Assembly (NCBI RefSeq): GCF_000153925.1
Contig: NZ_DS264374.1
Coordinates: 1 to 51,351 of the forward strand
Direction: 5' to 3'
Length of the DNA stretch: 51,351 nucleotides
From: [Ruminococcus] torques ATCC 27756
Lineage (GTDB): Bacteria > Bacillota > Clostridia > Lachnospirales > Lachnospiraceae
Part shown: in pieces, positions 24,129 through 34,436 of the stretch
Layout: every line of letters begins with the position of its first letter
How positions within the stretch are numbered: position 1 is the stretch's first letter
Notes under the pieces: generated by a model
Seen by the model: only the letters and a program-made list of their open reading frames with translations
The model's database searches: none
What the model was told of the DNA's origin: nothing
Made by a program: the position numbers and the translations under genes

Positions 24129-26141
24129 TTACAGGACAAGATCGTCTATTTTTTCAAATCCGTTTAACGTAAATGATTCGACTGTATTTCCGGCTACAAG
24201 ATAAAATGTTTCTCCGATATACAATCCTCGGACATTTCCGTAATTAACAATATCTTTTGAAAATACTTCTTTAAAACCTTCCGCTTCATCGTAAGTAAAC
24301 ATTTTATATTCGATCGAATCTCCGTACGCCATAAATCCAAACAGATTCTTTTCTGCATCGGCAAATACCGCCTTATAATTATATCCTGCGTCTGTGCTAA
24401 GCACATTCTCTAAAACATAGGTTGACATCTCCTTTACATTTGCCGGATCACTTATGTCAAACATAGACAGCTTCACACCTTCTGTCGTCATGCCCTCTTC
24501 ATCTACGCTCAATCCGATTCCAAGCAGTTTTCCATCGCCATACGGATGCAGATAATCTGAAAATCCCGGTATCTTCAATTCTCCGATGATCTTTGGATTT
24601 GACGGATCTGAAAGATCCACGGAAAACAGCGGATCGATCTGCTTAAATGTCACAAAATATCCGATATCGCCCATAAATCTCGCTGAATGGATTGTTTCCT
24701 CTTTCGCCAGATTCTGAATACTTCCGGTCATTTCCAGATTTTCATCCAACACATATAACGCATTTGTTTCTATAGATGCATTATCCACTGCCACTTCATC
24801 TTCAACTATAACATCCGATCCGCCTTCTTCCACATACGGAACAGGCATGATCCGGTTGTTATAATCACTGGGAATCACTGTCGCTGCAATTCGCAAATAT
24901 CCGTTATATTCATCGATACTAAAGGAATCATTCAAAACGCCGTCGATCTTTGTCTGTCCTACCGCATCTAAAGTTCCCTTATCATAAGCGATCTTACGGA
25001 TCGAAGTCTGGATATTCTCTGTCTCGCTTTTTCCGTAATACTCCTCTGTTATATAAATATTATTTTCGCTCACATAACACATTCCCGCGTTTCCGAAAAT
25101 CGCCTTTGTCTGTAATTTCTCAGTCGGGTCGGAAAGCGCAAATGCAGAAATAACCGTGTGCTGACTTCCGGTCGTTCCCTGCGGCATATATATATCTTCC
25201 GCGCGGAGCAGACTTCCCTGGATCTGCGGGATATAATCGCTTTCGTTTGATACCGACGAATCATAATATGTGTAAAAATCGCTGACTAAATAAACATATC
25301 CGTCTTTCACGCGCATTGTATGATACTGCCCGCTCTGAGAAATCACTCCTGCTTCTCTCGGATTCGCCGGATCGGTCACATCATAAACTGCCGCGCATGT
25401 ATAATCTTTATAAATTCCGTCTTCTGCTTTCTTTCCTTCTTCACATTTTGATTCGGTATACAATATCACAAGCCGCCCATCGGAAACAAAAACCTCTCTT
25501 ATAAAACAATTTTCATCTATCTCGATACTTGCCAGATCTTTCATCTCTGCTTGAGATACATCTACAATCTCTACTGTCTGATCATTTAGAATGTAAAGAT
25601 TCTTCCCGTCAGTCTTAACAGTGTCCGCTTCGCCGACTCCCTCTTGTCTGATATTTGTATCAGAATAATCGGCACCTGCCATATCTTTTGTCGATTCGGC
25701 TACAGAAGATTCCGCCATGGCCCCGTCCGTCATATAGGCCGCGTCTGCTCTGCCGAATCCGTTCTGCCCTTTCGCCCTTTTCTCATTTTCTTTCAAATAT
25801 TTTTTAATTTCATCATAATTTTTTGCCAGTGCGATTTTTCCCTGATCTTCTTCTGATCTGCCTTCTGTTACCGTTCCCGGCCGTTCATTTTTTCCTGCGT
25901 TCATATTCGTATATCCGACTGCTCCCACTACAAGACAAACGCAAGCCGCTGCTGCCACTGAGGCATATTTCCAACGGCGATTATTCGACTTTTTCTTCTT
26001 TCTCGTCTCCAACATCTTTTCAACCGCTTCCGGCTCAAGCGAACCGGGGATCTTTTCATCTTCAACAGTTTGCTTCATCTTCTCTTTCATTTCTTTCTCA
26101 ATCATATCCTGATTTTTCGTTTCTTTTTTATTCTCTGACAT
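24129..26141 (-). CDS. Membrane-anchored beta-propeller protein
   Basis: 670 residues. A charged cytoplasmic segment (about 1-55) is followed by one membrane helix (about 58-80, YASVAAAACVCLVVGAVGYT). A long linker and a C-terminal beta-propeller built of repeated 'YVSENNIYIT'- and 'LLGIGLSV'-type blades come next. It resembles the secreted C-terminal beta-propeller family (Beta_propel). The domain should lie outside the cell. An ECF sigma gene ends 88 bp upstream on the same strand, so the short N-terminal segment could bind that sigma factor in the manner of an anti-sigma. That role is inference. The ATG has a perfect AAAGGAG site. Confidence 0.82.
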   Translation of the reverse strand: MSENKKETKNQDMIEKEMKEKMKQTVEDEKIPGSLEPEAVEKMLETRKKKKSNNRRWKYASVAAAACVCLVVGAVGYTNMNAGKNERPGTVTEGRSEEDQGKIALAKNYDEIKKYLKENEKRAKGQNGFGRADAAYMTDGAMAESSVAESTKDMAGADYSDTNIRQEGVGEADTVKTDGKNLYILNDQTVEIVDVSQAEMKDLASIEIDENCFIREVFVSDGRLVILYTESKCEEGKKAEDGIYKDYTCAAVYDVTDPANPREAGVISQSGQYHTMRVKDGYVYLVSDFYTYYDSSVSNESDYIPQIQGSLLRAEDIYMPQGTTGSQHTVISAFALSDPTEKLQTKAIFGNAGMCYVSENNIYITEEYYGKSETENIQTSIRKIAYDKGTLDAVGQTKIDGVLNDSFSIDEYNGYLRIAATVIPSDYNNRIMPVPYVEEGGSDVIVEDEVAVDNASIETNALYVLDENLEMTGSIQNLAKEETIHSARFMGDIGYFVTFKQIDPLFSVDLSDPSNPKIIGELKIPGFSDYLHPYGDGKLLGIGLSVDEEGMTTEGVKLSMFDISDPANVKEMSTYVLENVLSTDAGYNYKAVFADAEKNLFGFMAYGDSIEYKMFTYDEAEGFKEVFSKDIVNYGNVRGLYIGETFYLVAGNTVESFTLNGFEKIDDLVL

Positions 26142-26229
26142 AGATAATCTCCTTTCGTTATTTTGATGGTTTTTGTTATTTTTTCTTCTTATTATCTTCT
26201 ATTTTCTCCATCTTCAAAACGCCTGCCAT

Positions 26230-26757
26230 TCAGTCCAGCATTTCACGCATCTTGCCGAAAGCACGGCTCTTCCTTGATCGGACCGTTCCCGGGTTCTTCC
26301 CCAGCATCTCGGCTATTTCTTCGCTTCTGTATCCTCCGAATACGGAAAATGCAACTATCGTCTGCTCCTCTTCCTCTAATGATTCAAACGCCTTCTTTAC
26401 ATCATGGCGCTGTGCAAAATCTATTTCCTCTGCTCCGAGGTTTTTGGCATCCTCTTCACTCACTTGATTCGACGTATTACCGTTTTTCCGTAATATCTTT
26501 TTACACTCATTATTTAGAATCGTAAACATCCAACTCTTGAAAGAATTTTCTTTCTTTAGTCCGGATATATTTTCATATGCAGATATCACTGCCTCACTGA
26601 CCGCATCTTCTGCATCCTGCGTATGTTTCGTCATATAAAGCGCAAACCGATACAGATCTTTATAAATCTCAGCATACAACTGCGAAAAGGCTTTCGTATC
26701 TCCCAACTTCGCTTTTTTAATAAGCTGACGCTGTATATCCACTATTCCTGCGGACAT
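26230..26757 (-). CDS. ECF-type RNA polymerase sigma factor
   Basis: 175 residues from the ATG at 26757 (AGGAGGGAG at good spacing); a longer frame to 26829 lacks a site. Region 2 is present (FSQLYAEIYKDLYRFALYMT, then KHTQDAEDAVSEAVISAYEN). Region 4 contains LEEEEQTIVAFSVFGGYRSEEIAEMLGKN and the HTH. It directs RNA polymerase to stress-type promoters. A linked membrane propeller protein is likely its regulator or target. A TGCAAC-like -35 upstream hints at autoregulation. Confidence 0.93.
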   Translation of the reverse strand: MSAGIVDIQRQLIKKAKLGDTKAFSQLYAEIYKDLYRFALYMTKHTQDAEDAVSEAVISAYENISGLKKENSFKSWMFTILNNECKKILRKNGNTSNQVSEEDAKNLGAEEIDFAQRHDVKKAFESLEEEEQTIVAFSVFGGYRSEEIAEMLGKNPGTVRSRKSRAFGKMREMLD

Positions 26758-26811
26758 AAGCTCCCTCCTTTCATCTCTTTCGCACTGACTTAAATATGCT
26801 TTCATATATAA

Positions 26812-26838
26812 GAGTACCTTGATAAGCATTTTGTTGCA
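26812..26838 (-). promoter_or_regulatory. Candidate ECF-type promoter of the sigma gene
   Basis: On the minus strand: TGCAAC (26833-26838) with the AAC core of many ECF -35 elements, then 15 bp and GTACTC (26812-26817). A weak match, given only because ECF genes often autoregulate. Confidence 0.3.
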
Positions 26839-26951
26839 TTAAAAACAACAAAATTTTTTAACTTTTCTCTGTAAGAACAAAGTGACAATCCCACTTCAAT
26901 ATCTTCCCGAAAGATGTTATCCCATAAGAACTCAAAATTTTCTATAGAATA

Positions 26952-27003
26952 AAAAAATATCTGCGGGATGAACTGTCTGTGTTCAGCCAACAGATATTTT
27001 TTC
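26952..27003 (-). terminator. Bidirectional terminator downstream of metG
   Basis: AAAAAATATCTG pairs with CAGATATTTTTT. A T run follows on each strand, so it can end metG (minus). Confidence 0.85.
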
Positions 27004-27053
27004 TCTATGTTTCTCTGATCTTATCTAATCTTATCTATTCTTCTCTATTCTTA

Positions 27054-28955
27054 TTAGCAGATCTCCGCTCCCGCAGGCATTGCTTTCTCAGGAGTCATAA
27101 GCGCCAGATTGCCTTCTGCATCTTCTGCACAAAGAAGCATGCCTTCACTGAGTACTCCCGCCAGCTTTGCAGGCTTCAGGTTCACAAGTACCATCACTTT
27201 TTTCCCTACCATCTCTTCCGGTGTATAATGTGCTTTAATACCTGAAACGATCTGTTTCACCTGACTTCCTACCTTTACCTGAGAACAAAGGAGTTTTTTT
27301 GATTTTTTCACTGCCTCACAAGCGATGATCTCTCCTACTTGGAACTGCATCGCTCCAAACTGTTCAAACGTAATCTCCGGCTTTGCCTCGATATCGATCA
27401 CATCTTCCTCTTCCTCTGCTTCTTCTATATGAGGATGAAGTTCTTCTACTTTTTTCATTACTTCTTCCAGATCCAGTCTTTGGAAAAGAATCTCCGGTTT
27501 CTCCGTCACATGCCCGTCTCCGAGCTGATCCAGAATCTTTTTGCTTGTAGACGGCATGAAGGATTCAAGAAGGCGCGCTCCTGCTGAGATTCCCTGGATC
27601 AGATTCCAAAGAACTGTTTCCAGACGATCTTTCTTTTCTTCATCTTTTGCCAACGCCCACGGCATCGTTTCATCGATATATTTGTTGCAGCGTTTGAACA
27701 GATTAAAGATCTCTGTGATCGCATCCGCCACACGCAGCCCGTCCATTTTCGCATCAACCGCTTTCGGTGTATTGTCGATCACCGCTTTCAGATCTGCATC
27801 GACATCCTCCGCCGCTCCTTTATCGGAAACAACGCCGCCAAAGTATTTATTTGTCATAGAAACTGTACGGTTTACAAGGTTTCCTAATGTATTGGCAAGA
27901 TCGGAATTTAAACGTTCTACCATAAGCTCCCATGTGATCACTCCGTCATTTTCAAACGGCATCTCATGAAGAACGAAATAACGTACTGCATCTACCCCGA
28001 AGAAATCAACAAGCTCGTCTGCATAAAGAACATTTCCTTTTGATTTGCTCATCTTCCCGTCTCCCTGAAGAAGCCACGGATGACCGAATACTTGCTTCGG
28101 AAGCGGAAGCCCAAGCGCCATTAAAAAGATCGGCCAGTAGATCGTATGGAAACGGATAATGTCTTTTCCGATCAAATGCAGGTCAGCCGGCCACAATTTT
28201 GCATACTGTTCCGTGCTGTCTCCGTCTGCATCATAACCGATTCCCGTGATATAGTTTGTCAGCGCGTCAAGCCATACATAAACGACATGCTTATCGTCAA
28301 AATCAACCGGAATTCCCCACTTAAACGAAGTTCTGGATACGCACAGATCCTGAAGTCCCGGAAGAAGGAAGTTGTTCATCATCTCATTTTTTCTGGAAAC
28401 AGGCTGAATAAATTCAGGATGTGTATTAATATGCTCGATCAGTCGGTCTGCATACTTACTCATTTTGAAGAAATACGCTTCTTCTTTCGCCGGTTGCACT
28501 TCTCTTCCGCAGTCAGGACATTTTCCGTCTACGAGCTGTGACTCTGTAAAGAAAGACTCGCACGGCGTACAGTACATTCCTTCGTAATGACCTTTATAAA
28601 TATCGCCCTGATCATACAGCTTTTTGAAAATCTTCTGTACCTGCTTCTCATGGTCTTCGTCTGTCGTACGAATGAATTTGTCATAGGACGTATCCATCAG
28701 ATCCCATATCTTCTTGATCTCAGCGGAAACACCGTCTACAAATTCTTTCGGTGTAACGCCCGCTTCTTCTGCTTTCAGTTCGATCTTCTGACCATGCTCA
28801 TCTGTTCCTGTCTGAAAAAATACATCATACCCCTGACTTCTCTTATAACGGGCAATCGCATCTGCCAAAACGATCTCATATGTGTTTCCGATATGCGGCT
28901 TGCCGGAAGTATAGGCAATCGCCGTCGTAATATAATATTTCTGTTTCTCTGACAT
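27054..28955 (-). CDS. metG: Methionyl-tRNA synthetase
   Basis: 633 residues. Class I core with the HIGH-type motif (GKPHIGNTYE), a zinc-binding knuckle (CTPCES and GKCPDCG) and the KMSKS loop (GDGKMSKSKGN). A C-terminal EMAP-II/Trbp111-like tRNA-binding domain (FQVGEIIACEAVKKSKKLLC, then LKPAKLAGVLSEGML) helps dimerise. It charges tRNA-Met in the cytoplasm. No T-box or S-box was recognised in the leader. It is a single gene with a promoter at 29031-29059. Confidence 0.98.
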   Translation of the reverse strand: MSEKQKYYITTAIAYTSGKPHIGNTYEIVLADAIARYKRSQGYDVFFQTGTDEHGQKIELKAEEAGVTPKEFVDGVSAEIKKIWDLMDTSYDKFIRTTDEDHEKQVQKIFKKLYDQGDIYKGHYEGMYCTPCESFFTESQLVDGKCPDCGREVQPAKEEAYFFKMSKYADRLIEHINTHPEFIQPVSRKNEMMNNFLLPGLQDLCVSRTSFKWGIPVDFDDKHVVYVWLDALTNYITGIGYDADGDSTEQYAKLWPADLHLIGKDIIRFHTIYWPIFLMALGLPLPKQVFGHPWLLQGDGKMSKSKGNVLYADELVDFFGVDAVRYFVLHEMPFENDGVITWELMVERLNSDLANTLGNLVNRTVSMTNKYFGGVVSDKGAAEDVDADLKAVIDNTPKAVDAKMDGLRVADAITEIFNLFKRCNKYIDETMPWALAKDEEKKDRLETVLWNLIQGISAGARLLESFMPSTSKKILDQLGDGHVTEKPEILFQRLDLEEVMKKVEELHPHIEEAEEEEDVIDIEAKPEITFEQFGAMQFQVGEIIACEAVKKSKKLLCSQVKVGSQVKQIVSGIKAHYTPEEMVGKKVMVLVNLKPAKLAGVLSEGMLLCAEDAEGNLALMTPEKAMPAGAEIC

Positions 28956-29030
28956 AGTTTTCTCTCCTTTATCCCCCTGTGATCCGAAGAAATATCTCCT
29001 CTGAATCTTCAGTTGGTTTTGTCTTTAAAA

Positions 29031-29059
29031 AGGATAGCATACATACCAAATAATGTAAA
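29031..29059 (-). promoter_or_regulatory. Putative SigA promoter of metG
   Basis: On the minus strand: TTTACA (29054-29059), 17-bp spacer, TATCCT (29031-29036). Confidence 0.55.
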
Positions 29060-29207
29060 GGTTGGATAAATACCTCTCTTTTACAAATGCATTTACAAAA
29101 TAACACTTCAGCCCGCGCCATTCGTAAAACCGCGCTGCGTGCTTATCGTGGCTAATTCCATTGTTTTACTCATGAAAATTTCTCGAAAAGTTATTAAAAA
29201 CTTCATC

Positions 29208-29236
29208 TTGAAAATTTCCCGTTTTCTATTCATAAT
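29208..29236 (+). promoter_or_regulatory. Putative SigA promoter of the second MATE gene
   Basis: TTGAAA (29208-29213), 17-bp spacer, CATAAT (29231-29236). Confidence 0.5.
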
Positions 29237-29302
29237 ATAATCTGTAATGAAACCGTAATAGTTTTTTAACAAAGCTTATACTTTATAAAGAGGGGATTTA
29301 AA

Positions 29303-30670
29303 ATGACAGCTTCAAAATCGAAAAAGAACAAATATGAAATAGACATGTGCAATGGAACTGTTTTAGACAAACTGATTTCATTTTCCATTCCGCTCATGCT
29401 CTCCAGTATTCTCCAGCTTCTTTTCAATGCAGTAGATATCGTCGTTGTCGGAAGATTTTCAGGAAGCCGCGCTCTGGCGGCAGTCGGCTCTACGACAGCG
29501 CTAATCAATGTATTTACGAATCTTTTTATCGGAGTTTCCCTCGGAGCGAACGTACTGGCTGCCCGTTTCTATGCGACAAAACAGGAAAAGCAGATGTCTG
29601 AAACAGTACATACCGCAGTTACTTTCGCTTTGATCAGCGGAATCGTCATGGTCTTTGTCGGACTTTTCTTTTCAAAAGCAGCCCTGCTGCTTATGGACAC
29701 TCCTTCAGACGTCATCGGCCAGTCCGCCCTTTATATGCGGATTTATTTCGCCGGAATGCCCTTCTTTATGCTCTATAATTACGGAGCGGCAATCCTGCGT
29801 GCCGTCGGAGATACAAAACGGCCTTTATTTTTCCTTATCATCGCGGGAATCGTAAACGCAGCTTTAAACCTCTTCCTCGTGATCGTATTACACCTCGGAG
29901 TCGCGGGAGTTGCAATCGCCACAGTGATCGCACAGATGATCTCCTGTCTCCTTGTCCTTCGCTGTCTATATCGCTCGGACGGAAGCTATCAACTTCGATT
30001 TTCCGCAATGACAATCAAGTGGATCTATTTAAAACAAATTTTTCAGGTAGGTATTCCCGCAGGCATACAAAGTACGGTTATCAACTTCTCAAACGTACTT
30101 CTTCAATCTTCGGTAAACTCTTTTGGTTCTATCGCAATGGCGGGCTATACAGCTGCAAATAATATCTTCGGATTTCTGTACGCCGCAGCCAACTCGATCA
30201 CACAGGCATGTATGAGTTTTACAAGCCAGAACTACGGCGCGGGAAAATGGAAACGAATGGACAAAGTTCTTCGGAACTGTATTCTGCTGTCCGTTGTCGT
30301 TTCATTAATCTTAGGCGGAGGTTCATATCTCTTCGGACCGGAACTGTTAAAAATCTATACTTCAGATCCGAAAGTCATTCAATGCGGAATGGAAATACTT
30401 TTGTATACTACCGTAACTTATTTTATGTGCGGACTGATGGACCTCTTTCCCGGCGCGTTGCGCGGAATGGGATATTCTGCAATTCCGATGCTTCTTTCTA
30501 TCATCGGAACAGTCGGAACGAGGATTGTCTGGATCTTCATGATCTTCCCTCGCCACAGATCATTGGATGTTTTGTTTATCTCTTATCCCGCATCATGGCT
30601 TATCACGATCATACTGCAGGTAATCTGCTATTTCTTCGTAAGAAAAAGGATACACAATCCCCTTCCCTAA
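29303..30670 (+). CDS. MATE family efflux transporter (second copy)
   Basis: 455 residues, about 12 membrane helices. MATE signatures are present: IPLMLSSILQLLFNAVDIVVVGRF, YNYGAAILRAVGDTKRP and SQNYGAGKWKRM. It is not a close copy of the 15203-16576 pump. The ATG at 29303 follows AGAGGGG. The substrate is unknown. The stop codon overlaps a GC-rich hairpin. Confidence 0.93.
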   Translation: MTASKSKKNKYEIDMCNGTVLDKLISFSIPLMLSSILQLLFNAVDIVVVGRFSGSRALAAVGSTTALINVFTNLFIGVSLGANVLAARFYATKQEKQMSETVHTAVTFALISGIVMVFVGLFFSKAALLLMDTPSDVIGQSALYMRIYFAGMPFFMLYNYGAAILRAVGDTKRPLFFLIIAGIVNAALNLFLVIVLHLGVAGVAIATVIAQMISCLLVLRCLYRSDGSYQLRFSAMTIKWIYLKQIFQVGIPAGIQSTVINFSNVLLQSSVNSFGSIAMAGYTAANNIFGFLYAAANSITQACMSFTSQNYGAGKWKRMDKVLRNCILLSVVVSLILGGGSYLFGPELLKIYTSDPKVIQCGMEILLYTTVTYFMCGLMDLFPGALRGMGYSAIPMLLSIIGTVGTRIVWIFMIFPRHRSLDVLFISYPASWLITIILQVICYFFVRKRIHNPLP

Positions 30671-30701
30671 GGTGAAAAACCTACCTTAAAAAGGGAAGGG
30701 G
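30659..30701 (+). terminator. GC-rich hairpin at the end of the MATE gene
   Basis: CCCCTTCCCT pairs with AGGGAAGGGG, with an inner AAGGT/ACCTT helix. The T tract is poor, so termination strength is uncertain. Confidence 0.5.
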
Positions 30702-30722
30702 CGAATCCAATCAATATATATT

Positions 30723-33362
30723 TTACATCGGCTTTATCCTTGGAAATCTGATGTCTACTTTGAACAGATCTCCGTCAAGATACAACTCGAAAACTCCTCC
30801 TTGCATTTCAGTCAGACTTTTGGCGATTGAAAGACCGAGTCCGCTTCCTTCCGTACTCCGGGAAATATCTCCTCTGATGAATCGCTCTGTCAACTCATCT
30901 GCCGAAATATTCAACTGCTGCTCGGATACATTTTTCAAAGAAAACTTAACTTCCGACTCCGATACCGAAAGATCTGCATAAACTCTCGTCCCCGGCATTG
31001 CATATTTTGCCGCATTGCCGAAGATATTTTCAAGCACCCTCCACATACGGCGTCCGTCTACATGTATCACCGCCGCTTCTTCCGGAAGGTTCAATACAAC
31101 CGACAGGTTTCGCGCGGCAAATTTTTCTGCCATTTCCCCTTCCGTCTGCTGTACCATCTCACGGAAATCAATATCCATATATTCTAACGTAATATTTCCG
31201 CTGCTTACTTTCGACGCTTCCACAACGTCTTCTGTCAGCGTCTTAAGTCTCTGCGCTTTTACTTCAAGAATATCAAGATACCCTAGTATCTTTTCATCGG
31301 CAATATCAGACCGCTTCAAAATATCCACATAATTTATAATTGATGTAAGCGGAGTCTTGATGTCATGCGATACATTTGTGATCAAATCCGTTTTCAAACG
31401 TTCGTTTCGCATCGCCTCATCGATTGCGCGGTTCAGACCGCTTCCGATATCATTGACATTCTCGGCGATATTGCGTTCCGTTCCCCGCAGTCCTTTTAGT
31501 TCGATCCGATACTCAAGATTGCCTGATGCGATCTGTTCGATCCCTTTCTTGATCCTGACTTTTGCAAGCATACTTCCCACGACAATCCAAAACGTCACTC
31601 CGTCTGCTGCCAGAGCTGCCAGCGCCATCGGTACATTTCTGACAAAAAACGTAATCCAGTGGATGACTAAAAATGCACTGATCCAAAGAACGGTCCGCCA
31701 AACGTCATTACTCGAATCGACTATTCTTTTGCAAAAAGAAAGAATCATACAAAGCAGACTTCCATTCCACAAACTCTTCGCTTTCATTCTGCGGATAAGA
31801 CTCATATAACCCGCGAAAAAGCAGATAAACGTAAACGCTCCATATAAAAATGCACCCGCTATCTCTAAAAAACTTACTTTCTGAACAAACAGCATAGAAT
31901 AAACTTCCGGCATATCGCTCATATAGCGCGCTCCATAATAGTCAAGAGTTTCTACCATATTGTAGACATTATCGCTGTCGATCATTCCCATGCCTACGAT
32001 AACTGCCGTTCCTACTGCCCATACTCCGATCACGGCAACTGCCGCGATCTCTGTTTTCCATCTGTCAAAGCCTGTTAAATGAACTTCGTTATCTCCATCT
32101 TTTCTTCCTGCCATCAACCCTGACATGACAAAACTGATAAGGAACAAAATTCCGCTAAGACACAAGATCACGAACCCGCCTCTTAGCAGCGGGATATTTT
32201 TTTCATAAATCCGGTCTCTTTCATAGAACATATCTTTGACCGGATAAGAAGTATCAACTGCCACCGCAAAAATACTGTCATACGTCTTGTCGGTATCATA
32301 AGAGCGCACCATATCCCATTCATTTGTCGGTAATATATCCATATTTGTTTCAAAATCTTTTAATTTCGGATAAACAAAAATGTATTTCACATTTTTTCCT
32401 GATTTCATGTCCGCTATGCATTCTTCAATGTTCGTTTTTATTCCCGACTCGCCTTTTGCCATAAGATTTGCATATTCGCTTTTATTTGTCGTAACTTTTT
32501 TTGTATCCTGATCTATATATAAATAAGTAAAGTTTGTGTTTCCCTCTTCCAGGTGTTCCCACCCGCTCTTATATCGGCTGTATTTATCATTTATACTCGT
32601 AAGAACAGATGCCAGATGATCATAAATAACCATAAGCTTTCCGTTTAACTCCGGGCGTTCATTTACAACTTGGAGAAGATTAGCCGCTCCTAAGGGCGCA
32701 TAATTCTCACGGACTGAATCCCCGTAATTCCAACAGTCTGTATACAATTTACTGCCTTCTGCATCATATATGCTTATTTTATCACTCACTCCGGATGAGG
32801 TAAGCGTTCCGTTGCTTAAGTCATTTAAAAATGACTCAACATCCATTCTATCATCTTCTAATACGAGTTGAAGTTCTCCTGTTTCAAGCTGATTCAGAAA
32901 CTCTTCCGTATAGTAATAATAGTATTTTCCGCTTGGCTGTTTGCAGACGATTACTGCGTTTTTATCATATACACCGCCTGATTCTACACTGTATGCCTTG
33001 CTCCACTCTATCAGATCCGACAGTCTGTATACCAGTCCGGAATGATTTTCAGCGTCTGCTCCCGACGCTCCAAAATAAGACATTACGTCGATCACTTTAT
33101 CCGGATTGTATGCTCCGTCTGACTCAAACAGCGTTTTTAACTGAAACTGTTCAAGCACCTGAAGCATATAGCTTTCTACTGTATTGCTAAAATCCGAAGA
33201 TTCTTCATATGGCTCTCCTATTAACTTTACCGTCTCTGCCGGATTCAGCGTTCCGGTCAGCCGCGTTGTTACTATAAGAGATGTGAAAAACATCGCTCCG
33301 GTTAACACGCCTACGATCAGGACGACCGCTTTCATCGCAGTCCTTCTGTACCATCCTTTCAT
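30723..33362 (-). CDS. Large sensor histidine kinase
   Basis: 879 residues. An N-terminal membrane helix (about 12-33) and a large extracytoplasmic region (to about 390) come first. A block of further membrane helices (about 395-600) follows, then the kinase core. The H box is SHDIKTPLT with His666; the N box (ENIFGNAAKY) and GSGLGLSIAKSL G2 box follow. It phosphorylates the response regulator encoded 31 bp upstream. The stimulus is unknown; the unusually large outside and membrane sensor region points to an envelope or extracellular ligand. Genes in its target regulon are not obvious here. Confidence 0.93.
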   Translation of the reverse strand: MKGWYRRTAMKAVVLIVGVLTGAMFFTSLIVTTRLTGTLNPAETVKLIGEPYEESSDFSNTVESYMLQVLEQFQLKTLFESDGAYNPDKVIDVMSYFGASGADAENHSGLVYRLSDLIEWSKAYSVESGGVYDKNAVIVCKQPSGKYYYYYTEEFLNQLETGELQLVLEDDRMDVESFLNDLSNGTLTSSGVSDKISIYDAEGSKLYTDCWNYGDSVRENYAPLGAANLLQVVNERPELNGKLMVIYDHLASVLTSINDKYSRYKSGWEHLEEGNTNFTYLYIDQDTKKVTTNKSEYANLMAKGESGIKTNIEECIADMKSGKNVKYIFVYPKLKDFETNMDILPTNEWDMVRSYDTDKTYDSIFAVAVDTSYPVKDMFYERDRIYEKNIPLLRGGFVILCLSGILFLISFVMSGLMAGRKDGDNEVHLTGFDRWKTEIAAVAVIGVWAVGTAVIVGMGMIDSDNVYNMVETLDYYGARYMSDMPEVYSMLFVQKVSFLEIAGAFLYGAFTFICFFAGYMSLIRRMKAKSLWNGSLLCMILSFCKRIVDSSNDVWRTVLWISAFLVIHWITFFVRNVPMALAALAADGVTFWIVVGSMLAKVRIKKGIEQIASGNLEYRIELKGLRGTERNIAENVNDIGSGLNRAIDEAMRNERLKTDLITNVSHDIKTPLTSIINYVDILKRSDIADEKILGYLDILEVKAQRLKTLTEDVVEASKVSSGNITLEYMDIDFREMVQQTEGEMAEKFAARNLSVVLNLPEEAAVIHVDGRRMWRVLENIFGNAAKYAMPGTRVYADLSVSESEVKFSLKNVSEQQLNISADELTERFIRGDISRSTEGSGLGLSIAKSLTEMQGGVFELYLDGDLFKVDIRFPRIKPM

Positions 33363-33393
33363 TCACATTCCTCTCTTTACCTGTTTTTCTTAT

Positions 33394-34092
33394 CTACTGC
33401 ACCTTCTCAATCTTATATCCGACTCCCCAGACAACTTTCAAATACCGCGGCTCTTTTGGATTAATCTCAATCTTCTCCCTTATATGCCGTATATGAACGG
33501 CAACCGTATTATCAGCCCCGATAGCTTCCTCATTCCAGATCATTTCATATATCTGATTGATCGAAAAAACGCGCCCCTGATTCTTCATAAGAAGAAGGAG
33601 GATATTATATTCGATCGGAGTCAATCTTACTAACTCCCCATCTACTGTCACTTCTTTCAGATCGTCATTAATCCTAAGGCCGCCGACAGAATATATTTTA
33701 TCATTTTCATTCTGAGCCGTGCCGCCAAGCTGCGTATACCTGCGAAGCTGAGATTTCACTCGCGCAACAAGTTCCAAAGGACTAAACGGCTTTGTAACAT
33801 AATCGTCCGCTCCTACATTAAGTCCGAGTATCTTATCCGCATCTTCCGATTTTGCGGAAAGGATAATGATGGGAATACTGTTTTTCTCTCGTATTTTCAA
33901 AGTTGCCCGAATCCCGTCAAGTTTCGGCATCATCACATCAAGAAGAAGCAGATGAACCTCTTCTCTTTCAAGCATTTCAAGAGCTTCCGTACCGTCATAC
34001 GCCTTCAGTATACGATATCCTTCCTGCGTCAGATAAATTTCGATTGCTTCCACTATTTCTTTGTCATCGTCACATACTAATATATTGTACAT
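33394..34092 (-). CDS. OmpR/PhoB-type response regulator
   Basis: 232 residues from the ATG at 34092, with GAGGTG at 7-8 nt; a TTG at 34098 is less likely. The receiver domain has the acidic pocket (CDDD, residues 7-10), phospho-acceptor Asp52 (LLLDVMMP) and Lys of YVTKPFSPLEL. The C-terminal winged helix ends VWGVGYKIE. It is activated by the adjacent histidine kinase and binds DNA at target promoters. First gene of the two-component operon. Confidence 0.96.
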   Translation of the reverse strand: MYNILVCDDDKEIVEAIEIYLTQEGYRILKAYDGTEALEMLEREEVHLLLLDVMMPKLDGIRATLKIREKNSIPIIILSAKSEDADKILGLNVGADDYVTKPFSPLELVARVKSQLRRYTQLGGTAQNENDKIYSVGGLRINDDLKEVTVDGELVRLTPIEYNILLLLMKNQGRVFSINQIYEMIWNEEAIGADNTVAVHIRHIREKIEINPKEPRYLKVVWGVGYKIEKVQ

Positions 34093-34164
34093 TATCAATC
34101 ACCTCTCCTACTCTCTCCTAATATTAACATGATAACGCATATTTTTTAAAAGGAATAAGAAAAA

Positions 34165-34193
34165 ATCTTATAACTTTATTAATATCATGACAA
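34165..34193 (-). promoter_or_regulatory. Putative SigA promoter of the two-component operon
   Basis: On the minus strand: TTGTCA (34188-34193), 17-bp spacer, TAAGAT (34165-34170). Confidence 0.55.
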
Positions 34194-34436
34194 CCGGAGC
34201 TGTTTTTCATTACCTTATTCCTTTTTCTGCTCATCTTATTGCCTTCCCTTCTACTTTATTTGATTTCATGTCAATAACAAAAGTGATTTGTTTTCTATTC
34301 GTTTTGTGATATAGTTAATATCACTCTCTTTTATCATTTTTTGCCCCGCTATAAAAAGGATGCTGATATACACAGCACTGCCGACATCCCGGGAATATTC
34401 CGAAAAAATATACGACAAGCAAGGTTATTTATACTC

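Noticed and set aside
28956..29053. T-box or S-box leader before metG
   Set aside because: The leader lacks the T-box bulge sequence and the S-box core, and no transcription-attenuating hairpin pair was seen.
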